A stretch of 64,000 bases of DNA, from NCBI GenBank assembly GCA_007833815.1, contig CP033464.1, positions 2,970,001 to 3,034,000 of the forward strand. The letters are read 5' to 3'. Made by a program: the position numbers and the translations under genes. The DNA comes from Brevibacillus laterosporus. GTDB lineage: Bacteria; Bacillota; Bacilli; Brevibacillales; Brevibacillaceae. Shown piece after piece: positions 1-7,101 of this stretch (the stretch's first letter is position 1; each line of letters opens with the position of its first letter). Under the pieces are notes generated by a model. That model had not been told where the DNA came from and did not search any database. It was given only the letters and a program-made list of their open reading frames with translations.

Positions 1-24
1 TAACCGAAATGCATATCGCGAGGC

Positions 25-60
25 AATACGCTGGTCCTTCGGGATTGGCGTATTTTATTT
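25..60 (+). terminator. Rho-independent terminator of a gene before the window
   Basis: Bases 25-37 pair with 42-54 in a 13-bp stem (a few G-U pairs) closed by a TTCG tetraloop, followed by a T-rich tail. It probably ends a + strand transcript that enters from before position 1; the TAA at 1-3 could be the stop codon of that gene. Confidence 0.75.
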
Positions 61-126
61 GGATTATACTGGATAATCTAGTAAGATTAACGTATATTGA
101 AGCTGTTGAAATCTGGAGGGATAGAA

Positions 127-561
127 GTGGAAAAATTTGCATATGCAGTAATACTTGCACTCTTGCTAGCCGGTTGTAGCTCGGAACAAACGAGTAAGTC
201 TTTAAGCGTAGAGGAGCAACTCGCACTTCAATACGTAGAGCAGTTTCAGAACAGTAAGGATGTAGAGGTTAAGAAGAAATTCGTTGAGGAACATATTTAT
301 ACTGATGCCAAGCCGATTTTCACGTTAGTCGCGAGCACTCCGTCCAAAGATAGCGTAGCCCTTAACGATGTATCTATAGTTGGATCGGTAGATTACGAAA
401 AAGACGGAGAAAAGGGTAAATCCGTATTAGTCCGCGGTAAAAAGAGTAATGGTGAGGATGTTGAAGAAATATTTCTGTTCTCAGATGGCAAGCTTGTGTG
501 GGGATACACAGAGGCAGACGATAAAGCAACCTTCGATAAGCTCCGCATGGAGTTTAAATAA
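127..561 (+). CDS. Predicted lipoprotein, unknown function
   Basis: The protein has a short charged N-terminus, a hydrophobic stretch and a lipobox (LLAGC, Cys at about residue 17), so it should be lipid-anchored on the outer face of the cytoplasmic membrane. The rest is hydrophilic and Lys/Glu-rich. The GTG at 127 is chosen because GGAGGG lies six bases upstream; an in-frame ATG at 97 has no such site. It stands alone between two terminators, which suggests independent expression. Phage lipoproteins of this kind sometimes block superinfection, but nothing here proves that role. Confidence 0.7.
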   Translation: MEKFAYAVILALLLAGCSSEQTSKSLSVEEQLALQYVEQFQNSKDVEVKKKFVEEHIYTDAKPIFTLVASTPSKDSVALNDVSIVGSVDYEKDGEKGKSVLVRGKKSNGEDVEEIFLFSDGKLVWGYTEADDKATFDKLRMEFK

Positions 562-614
562 TATAAATCTAGGCGTACTATTCGCCTATTACTCTTAAAT
601 ACATAACGGACGGA

Positions 615-643
615 GCCTGTCGAGAGACAGGCTTTATTTTTTT
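615..643 (+). terminator. Terminator of the lipoprotein gene
   Basis: A perfect 7-bp stem GCCTGTC/GACAGGC (615-621 with 626-632) with a GAGA loop is followed by TTTATTTTTTT. It lies 54 bases after the lipoprotein stop. Confidence 0.85.
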
Positions 644-669
644 GCTCAAAAAAAATTTTTTAAGGTTTA

Positions 670-711
670 TGTACCAATTTTGACTACCTCATACCCCTAT
701 TAATAGTAGAG
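670..711 (+). promoter_or_regulatory. Repeated regulatory element, copy 1
   Basis: This 42-bp element starts TGTACCAATTTT and ends with the 10-bp palindrome CTATTAATAG followed by TAGAG. It aligns without gaps to copies at 825, 988 and 15296. It is either a promoter for a phage-specific sigma factor (TGTMCCAA as -35, TATTAATAGTA as -10) or a repressor operator. Confidence 0.5.
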
Positions 712-754
712 ATGTGCAATTAATGCTAGTCGAGTGAAATTAACTTATTAAACG

Positions 755-796
755 TGTACCAAATTTTTAAATTTTTGTAGTCTCGTAATTATAGGC
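755..796 (+). promoter_or_regulatory. Degenerate copy of the repeated regulatory element
   Basis: It shares TGTACCAA and a T-rich block with the other copies, but the palindrome part is decayed and needs a small gap to align. It may be a weak site or chance similarity. Confidence 0.25.
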
Positions 797-824
797 AATA
801 GTTAAAAGAAAAAATTTTGTAAGT

Positions 825-866
825 TGTCCCAATTTTAATGACTCCATGGTCCTATTAAGAGTAAAG
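825..866 (+). promoter_or_regulatory. Repeated regulatory element, copy 2
   Basis: It begins TGTCCCAATTTT and ends GGTCCTATTAAGAGTAAAG. It aligns gaplessly to copy 1 and is closest to the copy at 15296 in the ATGGTCCTATTAA core. Confidence 0.5.
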
Positions 867-987
867 GAACAAAAATATTTCTCCTAAAAGTGTGCGAACT
901 TTCCATCGCGTACGTATGAATAAGTGTAAGAGTAATTCGAAGGTGGTCCATTCCGATTTGCTCATGGACAAAAAAATATGAGGGGTG

Positions 988-1029
988 TGTACCAATTTTC
1001 ATGACTTGATGCAGTATTACATAGTAAGG
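988..1029 (+). promoter_or_regulatory. Repeated regulatory element, copy 3
   Basis: It begins TGTACCAATTTTCATGACT and ends TATTACATAGTAAGG, running straight into the ribosome site of the gene at 1043. If this were a promoter, transcription would start within the SD sequence, so for this copy an operator role is more natural. Confidence 0.45.
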
Positions 1030-1042
1030 AGGTGAAACGTAA

Positions 1043-1441
1043 ATGACCGAACAGAATCTCGTTTCAGTCGAAACCCAATCGGAGTTCTCCGTCACCAGCG
1101 GTCGTCGAGAAACCCGCATCTTCCTTAAGATGTACGTAGACGCCGTCCATTCCGGCCTACTCGCGGACATCGGCGATGAGAACTGGCGTACACTCTGCGT
1201 AATAGCCGCCTTCATGAACGAACGAGGCGAGTGCTACCCGACGCAAGAGATGATCGCGCATAGACTCGGAGTCAAACGGGAAACGGCGAACAGGCGAATC
1301 AAACGCCTGCTGAAATATCGATGGGATGGGCGGGAGGTGGTACGCGCGTCAAAAGTTAGGGGCGGCGATGGGAAGTGGCAAAATACGCGTTATACGGTGC
1401 TTCCGATAAGCCATTTAGCGATATTTAAGGGAGCTACGTGA
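1043..1441 (+). CDS. Winged-helix DNA-binding protein, possible replication initiator
   Basis: Residues of about 50-95 form a helix-turn-helix of the type used in plasmid and phage replication or repressor proteins (YPTQEMIAHRLGVKRETANR then RIKRLL). The start follows AAGGAGGTG at ideal spacing. The gene is preceded by three regulatory elements and followed at once by 17-18 bp direct repeats and a 49-bp block that recurs after the other winged-helix gene at 41481. A replication or copy-control role is inferred from this context; a transcription factor is the alternative. Confidence 0.65.
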   Translation: MTEQNLVSVETQSEFSVTSGRRETRIFLKMYVDAVHSGLLADIGDENWRTLCVIAAFMNERGECYPTQEMIAHRLGVKRETANRRIKRLLKYRWDGREVVRASKVRGGDGKWQNTRYTVLPISHLAIFKGAT

Positions 1442-1487
1442 CGCGTATGTAACATGGTTGAGTATCACATGGCACGAACGTCACACT

Positions 1488-1530
1488 AACAAGAACTAAT
1501 CTTTTAACAAGAACTAATCTTTAACAAGAA
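1488..1530. repeat. Tandem 17-18 bp direct repeats (iteron-like)
   Basis: AACAAGAACTAATCTTT occurs at 1488 and 1506, and a third partial copy (AACAAGAA) at 1523, giving a period of 18 then 17 bases. The array sits 47 bases after the winged-helix gene. Arrays of this form bind initiators or repressors in plasmid origins; that function is inferred. Confidence 0.6.
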
Positions 1531-1531
1531 A

Positions 1532-1580
1532 AAGATAACGCATCAATCAGTCACTACGTTCCTTCTATCGCGCGGTCACT
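1532..1580. repeat. 49-bp conserved block, copy A
   Basis: This block matches 42114-42162 at 44 of 49 bases; the central stretch from TCAGTCACTACG to CTATCGCGC is identical. Both copies follow a winged-helix gene and a direct-repeat array. A second shared piece, AAAGC[TA]TATTCGAAGAAG, lies at 1650-1667 and 42242-42259. Confidence 0.7.
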
Positions 1581-1675
1581 ATTAGATAAGGAATAACAAT
1601 ATAGTGGACTTGCAACGCGGCCTAATATATACAACCAGAGGGAACCATTAAAGCTTATTCGAAGAAGAAAGGAGA

Positions 1676-2491
1676 ATGAATGTGGAGATTCAAAGTAAAG
1701 AGTCCACGCCAATTACCTCAAATAATATCGCTGTTCTTACCGCGGAAATCAACTCATATAAAAAGCTAGCTGGACAGGCAATTTTTGAGATTGGACGTAG
1801 GTTAAAATCGGTACACGACGCCAATATAGATTCGGAGAACGCGGAGGAACGTAAGCTTGCAGAACAACGTGAGTCACTAGGCGGTTGGTTAAAGTGGTTA
1901 GGGGAGCACGTTGAATTTACGAGACAAACAGCAACTCGATTTATTCAAGCGTTTGAGCAGTTGGGCAGTGGTACGACGTCGTACCATTTGGATAGCGGTA
2001 AAATTTTCGAACTCATTTCGCTCCCAGCCGACGTCGACCGCGCCGACTTCGTTTCCCAACCGCACACGATCCCGTCCACAGGCGAGACCAAGTCCGTAGA
2101 TGAAATGACCGTCCGTGAACTCCGCGAAGTCAAACGGGAACTCAAAGCCGAGAGGGAATCGCGTGAAATAGCGGAACGTCAGCGGGACGAGGCGTTGGAA
2201 TCAGCGCGGACTATGCGTGATACACTCGAATCCATCCACGACGACGTCCACGAGATAAAGACGGGGACAGAAATCAGCGGGCGATCGCTTGAGTTCTCCG
2301 CATCTGTCCGCGATTTTCTAAAAAGGTATTCGTTTATGACACATTTTGACGCAGAGTTCTCGACTATGAACGATCGCTCTGCGAAGGAATACCAGACGGC
2401 GGTCGACGGCATGTACGACTTTTTAGACGGAATATCCAAGATGCTTCCATCACGACGGAATCGTGAATCCATAATAATAGAGGCTAATTAA
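1676..2491 (+). CDS. DUF3102-type protein
   Basis: The first half has the DUF3102 pattern: a helix with YKKLAGQAIFEIGRRLKSVH, then GGWLKWLGEHVEFTRQTATR. The middle (about residues 140-200) is a charged coiled coil rich in Arg and Glu. DUF3102 proteins are common on Bacillota plasmids and phages and are thought to bind DNA, but the role is unknown. GTG at 1682 is an alternative start with better spacing to AAAGGAG. It is the first gene after the iteron-like region and probably starts an operon with 2508. Confidence 0.65.
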   Translation: MNVEIQSKESTPITSNNIAVLTAEINSYKKLAGQAIFEIGRRLKSVHDANIDSENAEERKLAEQRESLGGWLKWLGEHVEFTRQTATRFIQAFEQLGSGTTSYHLDSGKIFELISLPADVDRADFVSQPHTIPSTGETKSVDEMTVRELREVKRELKAERESREIAERQRDEALESARTMRDTLESIHDDVHEIKTGTEISGRSLEFSASVRDFLKRYSFMTHFDAEFSTMNDRSAKEYQTAVDGMYDFLDGISKMLPSRRNRESIIIEAN

Positions 2492-2507
2492 CGAGGGGGA
2501 ATTTATT

Positions 2508-3152
2508 GTGTTCAGTTTAAAACAAGTAAAAGACGGAAAGAAAATCGCGTTTTATATGGATAATACTCCGGAGTATCGCGAGCAAATGCTATTGATTACA
2601 AACGCTATCTTCTCAGGTGAGTTGACGCAGATTACGACATTAAACAAGATAAGCGAATTGCTTACGACGCATCTGGCATACTGCTCAGATAAGTTTGAGT
2701 GGCAAGAGCGTAGGGCAATAGAGCAAGAACGCGCGATTAACGAGTTGGTGAAGCTGGTCGAGAGCCTTACGGAACAGAAGCCAGTTGTCGAAGCCAAACG
2801 TAAATCCGGGCGTCCGTCTAAGAAACAGCTTGAATTATGGGAACGTCAATATGACGAGATTATTGTACTTCATAGGCAATGGGCGAAGAACAAAGGTTAT
2901 GACGTGGACAATCAAAATTCAATGGCTCATTCGTGGAATACGATGCATCACGATTACCGAGACGCTTCGGGTTACTGGCCTGCTAAAAAAGATAAGCATC
3001 CAGTATTCGGAAGCCGTCAGGCAACTCGCCTTATGACAACCCTTTTTGACGGAGAGGGCGAGGGACTTATTCAATTCCTACGTAGTGATATCGGAAGGAG
3101 ACCGTCTTCCTCAAAAGAAGTAACTTTACGTCTAAACATAAAAGGAGCCTAG
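2508..3152 (+). CDS. Hypothetical protein with coiled coil and basic centre
   Basis: I do not recognise the family. The protein (214 residues, GTG start after GAGGGG) has a helical N-terminal half with a possible coiled coil (about 60-90), a basic KRKSGRPSKKQ segment at about 98-108 that could contact DNA, and a C-terminal region rich in Trp and His. It follows the DUF3102 gene by 16 bases and is likely co-transcribed. Confidence 0.5.
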   Translation: MFSLKQVKDGKKIAFYMDNTPEYREQMLLITNAIFSGELTQITTLNKISELLTTHLAYCSDKFEWQERRAIEQERAINELVKLVESLTEQKPVVEAKRKSGRPSKKQLELWERQYDEIIVLHRQWAKNKGYDVDNQNSMAHSWNTMHHDYRDASGYWPAKKDKHPVFGSRQATRLMTTLFDGEGEGLIQFLRSDIGRRPSSSKEVTLRLNIKGA

Positions 3153-3156
3153 TCCA

Positions 3157-3237
3157 GTGCGTATACTTGCCGGAACGTGGCGCCGGTTATCTCCCGCCAC
3201 TAAACTACGATTACTCAACGCGTGGTCGCGTAAATAA
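3157..3237 (+). CDS. Small basic peptide (26 aa)
   Basis: A short GTG-started ORF follows AAAGGAGC and encodes a very basic peptide ending LLNAWSRK. It lies immediately after the previous stop, and its stop codon is embedded in a 19-bp sequence repeated at 3851. It is weakly supported as a gene. Confidence 0.35.
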   Translation: MRILAGTWRRLSPATKLRLLNAWSRK

Positions 3238-3258
3238 AACGATAGGAGGACGGAAATC

Positions 3259-3663
3259 ATGACAGAGCCACGGTATAAAGGAGTAGCAGGAGAATTACTA
3301 GTTCAATTCGAATTAGCCATGCGCAATATTAGCGTCTATCCAGCGGGTACCGCGTTTTCGGACTGTGATCTTGTCGCGGAAGTTGACGGTAAGCTACATA
3401 AAATTCAGGTAAAATGCGGAAGCAACACTCGCAATAGTAACCGCATAGAGACTACTGTAAAACGTGGAACCGGCGTTAAAAAACGCGAATATGACGAGGA
3501 CGCCTTTGATATCCTCGCGGTAGTTGATTTAGAAAATCGTAAAGTGGCGTTTCTCCCAAGAAAAGAACTAGGAATAAAATCATCCGTAACCCTCTGGTTA
3601 GAACCGCCGAGTCCTAATTCTAGTCGGCTAGAGTTCAAAGACTATCTCGAAATCGCTTCGTAA
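3259..3663 (+). CDS. PD-(D/E)XK nuclease-like protein
   Basis: The fold is suggested by a conserved N-terminal Glu (E12), D37 in SDCDLVAEVDG, and the Q50-V51-K52 motif, the arrangement of metal ligands in archaeal-type Holliday junction resolvases and related endonucleases. At 134 residues it is a stand-alone catalytic domain. A related arrangement appears in the protein at 18451. A role in resolving branched phage DNA or in recombination is inferred. Confidence 0.6.
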   Translation: MTEPRYKGVAGELLVQFELAMRNISVYPAGTAFSDCDLVAEVDGKLHKIQVKCGSNTRNSNRIETTVKRGTGVKKREYDEDAFDILAVVDLENRKVAFLPRKELGIKSSVTLWLEPPSPNSSRLEFKDYLEIAS

Positions 3664-3689
3664 ATAAAACGAAAGTAGGGCGCTTCCTC

Positions 3690-3860
3690 ATGATACTTTG
3701 TAATGACGATTGTACTACTATATGCGACTTCTGCGTGTACTTTCAGGATAGTCACATGCTTTCGGAAGAGTGTGACGGCATTTGCTCGCTAACTGGCGGA
3801 GAGACGTACGCAACGAGCACCTGCGACAATTTCCATTGTATTCGCGTAAAGGTCGCGTAA
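3690..3860 (+). CDS. Small Cys-rich protein (56 aa)
   Basis: The ORF encodes 56 residues with eight cysteines in a spaced pattern (CxxxCxxxCxxC...CxxxC...CxxFxC type), suggesting zinc binding or disulfides. It contains the core CDFCVYF, close to CDRCVYF in the protein at 30615, so the two are probably paralogues. No strong SD site is visible upstream, only AAAGTAGGG. It is the middle gene of three whose ends carry the CGTAAATAAAACGA repeat. Confidence 0.55.
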   Translation: MILCNDDCTTICDFCVYFQDSHMLSEECDGICSLTGGETYATSTCDNFHCIRVKVA

Positions 3861-3886
3861 ATAAAACGAATATGGAGGTGCCAACT

Positions 3887-4192
3887 ATGCCGTATCCACG
3901 ATCCGAACAAGAGACCGTTTTGACATATGAATACGAAACCCGCAAATGGATCGCCTATTCCTGCGTTCCTACTCACATCCGTAAACTTACCGAAATTGGC
4001 CGTAACGTCACCGTATTAGATCGCGACGAATCCGGTGACCCATCCGCAATCCGAGCCGAACTATCACCGAAACAAGTCCGTATGGTCGCGGAACGGGTTA
4101 TGACGGAAGAGCAACGGGCGGCCGCGGCTGATAGGCTCCGTTTACTCAACGTTAATAGGACGAAAACAGACGTAGTAGAACCGACGGGATAA
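3887..4192 (+). CDS. Hypothetical early protein
   Basis: ATG at 3887 is preceded by GGAGGTG; longer in-frame starts upstream overlap the Cys-rich gene and have no ribosome site. The 101-residue protein is charged and probably helical at the C-terminus (EEQRAAAADRLRLL). I do not recognise the family. Confidence 0.55.
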   Translation: MPYPRSEQETVLTYEYETRKWIAYSCVPTHIRKLTEIGRNVTVLDRDESGDPSAIRAELSPKQVRMVAERVMTEEQRAAAADRLRLLNVNRTKTDVVEPTG

Positions 4193-4257
4193 TTCGTACC
4201 ACCCGAAAGTCAATCCAATTTAGCTCGATTATAATCAATGAAAACGGAGGTCATATG

Positions 4258-4737
4258 ATGCGTAAACACTTCGTCAATCTAACGAATGGAATCGAGGCTA
4301 TCCCGGATATTTCTTATGAGTATTCATTTATCCGTATTCAATCGACAGCTTGCGAACAGAAACGATGGGACTTCCTCCTTCAAGACCTCGATTATACGTT
4401 TCTCATGTCGCTGGCCCTCGGACATACGTGCGTTGTTTACGATTACGGCGCGAGGAAGAACGTCCCCCGTGCGATTTATCAAGGCTTAGAGTTCATCTAC
4501 TTCGCGTTGAACCGCAGATGGCTCGGCAAAGATGTCATCCCCGTAGTTCGCGGCAAAAACGTTTATCAATATTTCGATGAATGCTACCGGGAGCTCACCG
4601 ATCGGACGTTGAAAAAACTGGACTACTTCCGCAAGTTTCTACTTACGGATGAGATTCGGCTAGAGGTTAAAACAGCAGCGACTGAACACGACGGGGACTA
4701 CCGCTGGTACCGCGACGTGCTTGCGGAGGTATCGTGA
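4258..4737 (+). CDS. Hypothetical protein
   Basis: The protein (159 residues) is a mixed alpha/beta globular protein with a central YQGLEFIYFALNRRWLGK segment. GGAGG sits seven bases before ATG 4258 and four before ATG 4255, so the second ATG is preferred. Its 3' end overlaps the opposite-strand gene at 4698-4907. The function is not recognised. Confidence 0.6.
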   Translation: MRKHFVNLTNGIEAIPDISYEYSFIRIQSTACEQKRWDFLLQDLDYTFLMSLALGHTCVVYDYGARKNVPRAIYQGLEFIYFALNRRWLGKDVIPVVRGKNVYQYFDECYRELTDRTLKKLDYFRKFLLTDEIRLEVKTAATEHDGDYRWYRDVLAEVS

Positions 4738-4907
4738 CCCAATAGACGATACACCACCGCAAATTGCCGCACATGTAATTCCGGCAACCCTAACGTATAG
4801 TGTCTGCCTTTCCATTCGAGTTTGTACGGGATCGCGGCGGAATTTAACTCGGAAAGTATTAACGTAATTTGATCGTAAGGTACAACGTAAGTAAACGAAA
4901 TATTCAT
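4698..4907 (-). CDS. Small - strand protein, unknown
   Basis: The 69-residue reading frame on the - strand is preceded by AAAGGAGC at workable spacing and fills a stretch with no + strand gene. The sequence looks like a compact alpha/beta protein. It converges on, and overlaps by 40 bases, the + strand gene before it. It is one of few - strand genes here, so it may be separately regulated from the 4908-4979 gap it shares with the next + strand gene. Confidence 0.5.
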   Translation of the reverse strand: MNISFTYVVPYDQITLILSELNSAAIPYKLEWKGRHYTLGLPELHVRQFAVVYRLLGHDTSASTSRYQR

Positions 4908-4979
4908 AATATCCACGCTCCTTTAGCGCAAATTATAGTGCGAGGACGTGGGACAAAAAAAAGAAAGGGAGTCACTCCT

Positions 4980-5234
4980 ATGAAAAAATATAAAATCAAG
5001 TGTCAATCTAGCTCAGTTGAGCAAGTAGTTATTCTGTCTGCAAATTCATCAGCAGAAGCGTTGGAAGAGGCGAAAAAATACTTTCCTGAACGGATGTATA
5101 GTTATTTATCACTTAGTTCAGATGACTGCGAATTTCGGGAATTGCTCCGGAAAAATAGATATCCAGAAAGGGCGCTGGAGAAACTCAGCGATGAAGAATG
5201 CGAAGGTGAATGCGAGGCAATAGGGATTATATGA
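4980..5234 (+). CDS. Hypothetical protein, 84 aa
   Basis: ATG 4980 follows AGAAAGGGAG. The protein starts with a beta strand rich in Lys and has an acidic, Cys-containing tail. From here to about 6860 the DNA is richer in A+T than its surroundings, suggesting a separately acquired block of accessory genes. Confidence 0.55.
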   Translation: MKKYKIKCQSSSVEQVVILSANSSAEALEEAKKYFPERMYSYLSLSSDDCEFRELLRKNRYPERALEKLSDEECEGECEAIGII

Positions 5235-5341
5235 TCGAACAACAAAAATTCGAAACGATGGACATATGTAAAATGTGTCTAAATGTAGAGCTAGTAAACT
5301 GCGAGAAGTTATGCAGAGAGTGTGCTAGAGAACTGGAATAG
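5231..5341 (+). CDS. Tiny zinc-ribbon-like protein (36 aa)
   Basis: It overlaps the previous stop by ATGA. Cysteines in CKMC and CRECA (plus two between) form a pattern that could bind one zinc ion. Translational coupling supports it as a real gene. Confidence 0.5.
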   Translation: MIEQQKFETMDICKMCLNVELVNCEKLCRECARELE

Positions 5342-5358
5342 CTAGGGAGTATATAGGG

Positions 5359-5673
5359 GTGATCGGGTTGAAACGCAAAATTGCATTAAGACGACTAAAA
5401 CGAACATGCGGTATCTGCAAATGCTTCTTTAAAAAAGGTGATGTTTATTATCGAAAACGCACTGTTCTTGAAGCATATGGGGACTTGTTTTCATTCGAAC
5501 AAACATACTGCGCAAGATGCCAATACAAAATGGTACAACGAGCATCTAGGTTCGAAGTTTTCAAAGCGAAATGTCATCATCCAATCGGAGAAGAAGTGTG
5601 GTCAACTATTCCTGGAGAAGCAGTCATGCAGCCAGACCGCTATGAATGTGGTATTTGCGGAAAATGGCTTTAA
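5359..5673 (+). CDS. Zinc-ribbon-like protein
   Basis: The 104-residue protein contains several Cys pairs: CGICKCF near the N-terminus, CARC in the middle and CGIC at the C-terminus, with KCHH between, consistent with one or two zinc sites. The GTG start at 5359 is used; TTG 5368 is possible. The function is unknown; nucleic-acid binding is a reasonable guess. Confidence 0.55.
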   Translation: MIGLKRKIALRRLKRTCGICKCFFKKGDVYYRKRTVLEAYGDLFSFEQTYCARCQYKMVQRASRFEVFKAKCHHPIGEEVWSTIPGEAVMQPDRYECGICGKWL

Positions 5674-5692
5674 AAAATGGAGGGGAAGCGCA

Positions 5693-6034
5693 ATGACCGA
5701 ACAGCAGATCGTTGAAACACTGGCAACTGAGGTAATGGGGTGGGATATAGAAGATGAGAAAAACTTTCGCTTTCAAGGAGTGCTTGAAGTGAGGGATTGT
5801 CTTAATCATTTTGAGGAATGGAACCCACTCCAAAACATAGCTGATGCATGGCAATTGGTTGATAAAATTGGACCATTTGAGTATAGGAAGTCTCCAACGT
5901 TGGAGGGTGATTATCAGCACTTTGCAAAGTTTTTCTATCATGGTCACTGGTATTCAGAAGAAGGAGCAACCATACAAGATGCGATATGTCGAGCTGTATT
6001 AAAAGCCTACGGAATTGATTTAACACATCGGTAA
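5693..6034 (+). CDS. BC1872-type phage ABA sandwich protein
   Basis: ATG 5693 follows GGAGGGG. The sequence fits the small phage family known as BC1872 or phage ABA sandwich domain: an N-terminal TEVMGW motif, the central WNPLQNIADAWQLVDKI block and the C-terminal AICRAVLKAYG helix. The family is widespread in Bacillus-group phages; its function is unknown. Confidence 0.7.
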   Translation: MTEQQIVETLATEVMGWDIEDEKNFRFQGVLEVRDCLNHFEEWNPLQNIADAWQLVDKIGPFEYRKSPTLEGDYQHFAKFFYHGHWYSEEGATIQDAICRAVLKAYGIDLTHR

Positions 6035-6057
6035 CCATAACGAATGGGGAGATTGCT

Positions 6058-6252
6058 TTGAAAGTAGAATGGCGGATTGATGGAGAGGATTGTATAAGGG
6101 TCATTGTAGGTGGGGTAGAAGTAGTTACTATTGATGCTTCAGAATCAAATGAACGTGAGTTTGGATTATGGGAGAAGCCGGAGATAGAGGAGTTATTGCT
6201 AGAACAATTCTCAGAGTACCTTCCTGATGATCCAATTTTCGTAATGCTGTGA
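6058..6252 (+). CDS. Hypothetical protein, 64 aa
   Basis: A TTG start follows GGGGAG. The protein is acidic with alternating strands. I do not recognise the family. It sits in a run of small same-strand early genes. Confidence 0.45.
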   Translation: MKVEWRIDGEDCIRVIVGGVEVVTIDASESNEREFGLWEKPEIEELLLEQFSEYLPDDPIFVML

Positions 6253-6288
6253 TCTAACACACGATTTGTAAATAGGGTGGCGGGCACA

Positions 6289-6423
6289 ATGAAAAAACAT
6301 GAAGTCTTATCTGCTTTAGACAGGATTAGAGAAATGACGGATGCGGAGATTGAAATGAATACGGATTGGATACGCAAAGTAGCTCTATCTGCGTACACCC
6401 TGATTAAGCAGAAATCTAAGTAA
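6289..6423 (+). CDS. Small helical protein (44 aa)
   Basis: ATG 6289 opens a 44-residue ORF predicted to be almost entirely helical (SALDRIREMTDAEIE core). The ribosome site is weak (GGGTGG). Its position in the gene run and tight spacing support it. Confidence 0.4.
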   Translation: MKKHEVLSALDRIREMTDAEIEMNTDWIRKVALSAYTLIKQKSK

Positions 6424-6447
6424 ATACAAGATGTAGGAGGTTTTTGA

Positions 6448-6571
6448 ATGGCTAGATTTAAGTTTTGTGTATCGATTGGATACGTGGGATCAAAACGAGA
6501 AGATGGTGCAGCGATACTTTGACGAATGGCTTTATAACAACATCGATGTAAGTTGGGGAAGGGTAAATTAA
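6448..6571 (+). pseudogene. Frameshifted small phage gene
   Basis: TAGGAGG precedes ATG 6448, and the first frame reads MARFKFCVSIGYVGSKRE and stops at 6522. A second frame continues with YFDEWLYNNIDVSWGRVN to a stop at 6571. The two halves together look like one small phage protein of the type that starts MARFK...GYVGS and ends with a Trp-rich helix. The simplest reading is a gene broken by an internal deletion or frameshift. Confidence 0.5.
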
Positions 6572-6604
6572 CAAACCATTACTTGTGATAAGGGAGGATG
6601 CGGA

Positions 6605-6862
6605 ATGGCCCAAACAATTAAGTTTTCGGAATTACGGCTGGGGCAATTTATAGCTCACGGCGATGATGTGATAACACAGAAAAAAGCCTTAGAAAGGCAC
6701 AATGAAGGAACAACAGAGCCTATGTACACTGTTACCCAAGAGTTTATCGATTCTATTCTACATCAAATTTATGACGATTATGTCAAGGGGATCGATAAGG
6801 AGAAATATACAGCCCCTAATGACGGAATGTTGATTGTGTTTGATGAGGTGGTATCGCGATGA
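6605..6862 (+). CDS. Hypothetical protein, 85 aa
   Basis: ATG 6605 follows GGGAGG. The protein has a helical centre and an acidic C-terminus. It starts a chain of four genes overlapping by ATGA (6605, 6859, 7098, 7406), so they are probably translationally coupled. Confidence 0.55.
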   Translation: MAQTIKFSELRLGQFIAHGDDVITQKKALERHNEGTTEPMYTVTQEFIDSILHQIYDDYVKGIDKEKYTAPNDGMLIVFDEVVSR

Positions 6863-7101
6863 CCGCGGATATAGTCGTTGATCTAGACGAGAGCCAACGT
6901 TTTGTAACGAAAGACCCAGAGAGTTTGCGAATAGTGATCGTTGATCAAATAGTCTTATGTCCAATCGCCAATCAAATTAATTACTGCGGATACGCTTTTG
7001 ATGTTGATTATGAAGAAGCGGAGCTCACGAACAAACAAAAAGTACGCATGATTTTTAGTACGAAATTAGAACTCGCGTTAACTGGAGGGGATGCGCTATG
7101 A
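6859..7101 (+). CDS. Hypothetical protein, 80 aa
   Basis: It is coupled to the genes on both sides by ATGA overlaps. It is acidic, with a beta-rich middle (RIVIVDQIVLC). No family is recognised. Confidence 0.55.
   Translation: MTADIVVDLDESQRFVTKDPESLRIVIVDQIVLCPIANQINYCGYAFDVDYEEAELTNKQKVRMIFSTKLELALTGGDAL

Noticed and set aside
570-588. TAGGCG/CGCCTA hairpin after the lipoprotein gene
   Set aside because: It has no T run, and a proper terminator follows at 615.
916-981. 21-codon ORF between regulatory elements
   Set aside because: ATG lacks an SD site, and no relation to neighbours is seen.
835-1215. 126-codon - strand ORF over the regulatory elements
   Set aside because: It overlaps the winged-helix gene and the repeated elements; the protein shows no sensible composition.
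1488-1530. CRISPR-like short repeats
   Set aside because: Repeats of 17-18 bases are directly adjacent without spacers; this is an iteron layout, not CRISPR.
5802-6398. 198-codon - strand ORF
   Set aside because: It is the shadow of two or three small + strand genes that have SD sites; its product has no recognisable domain.
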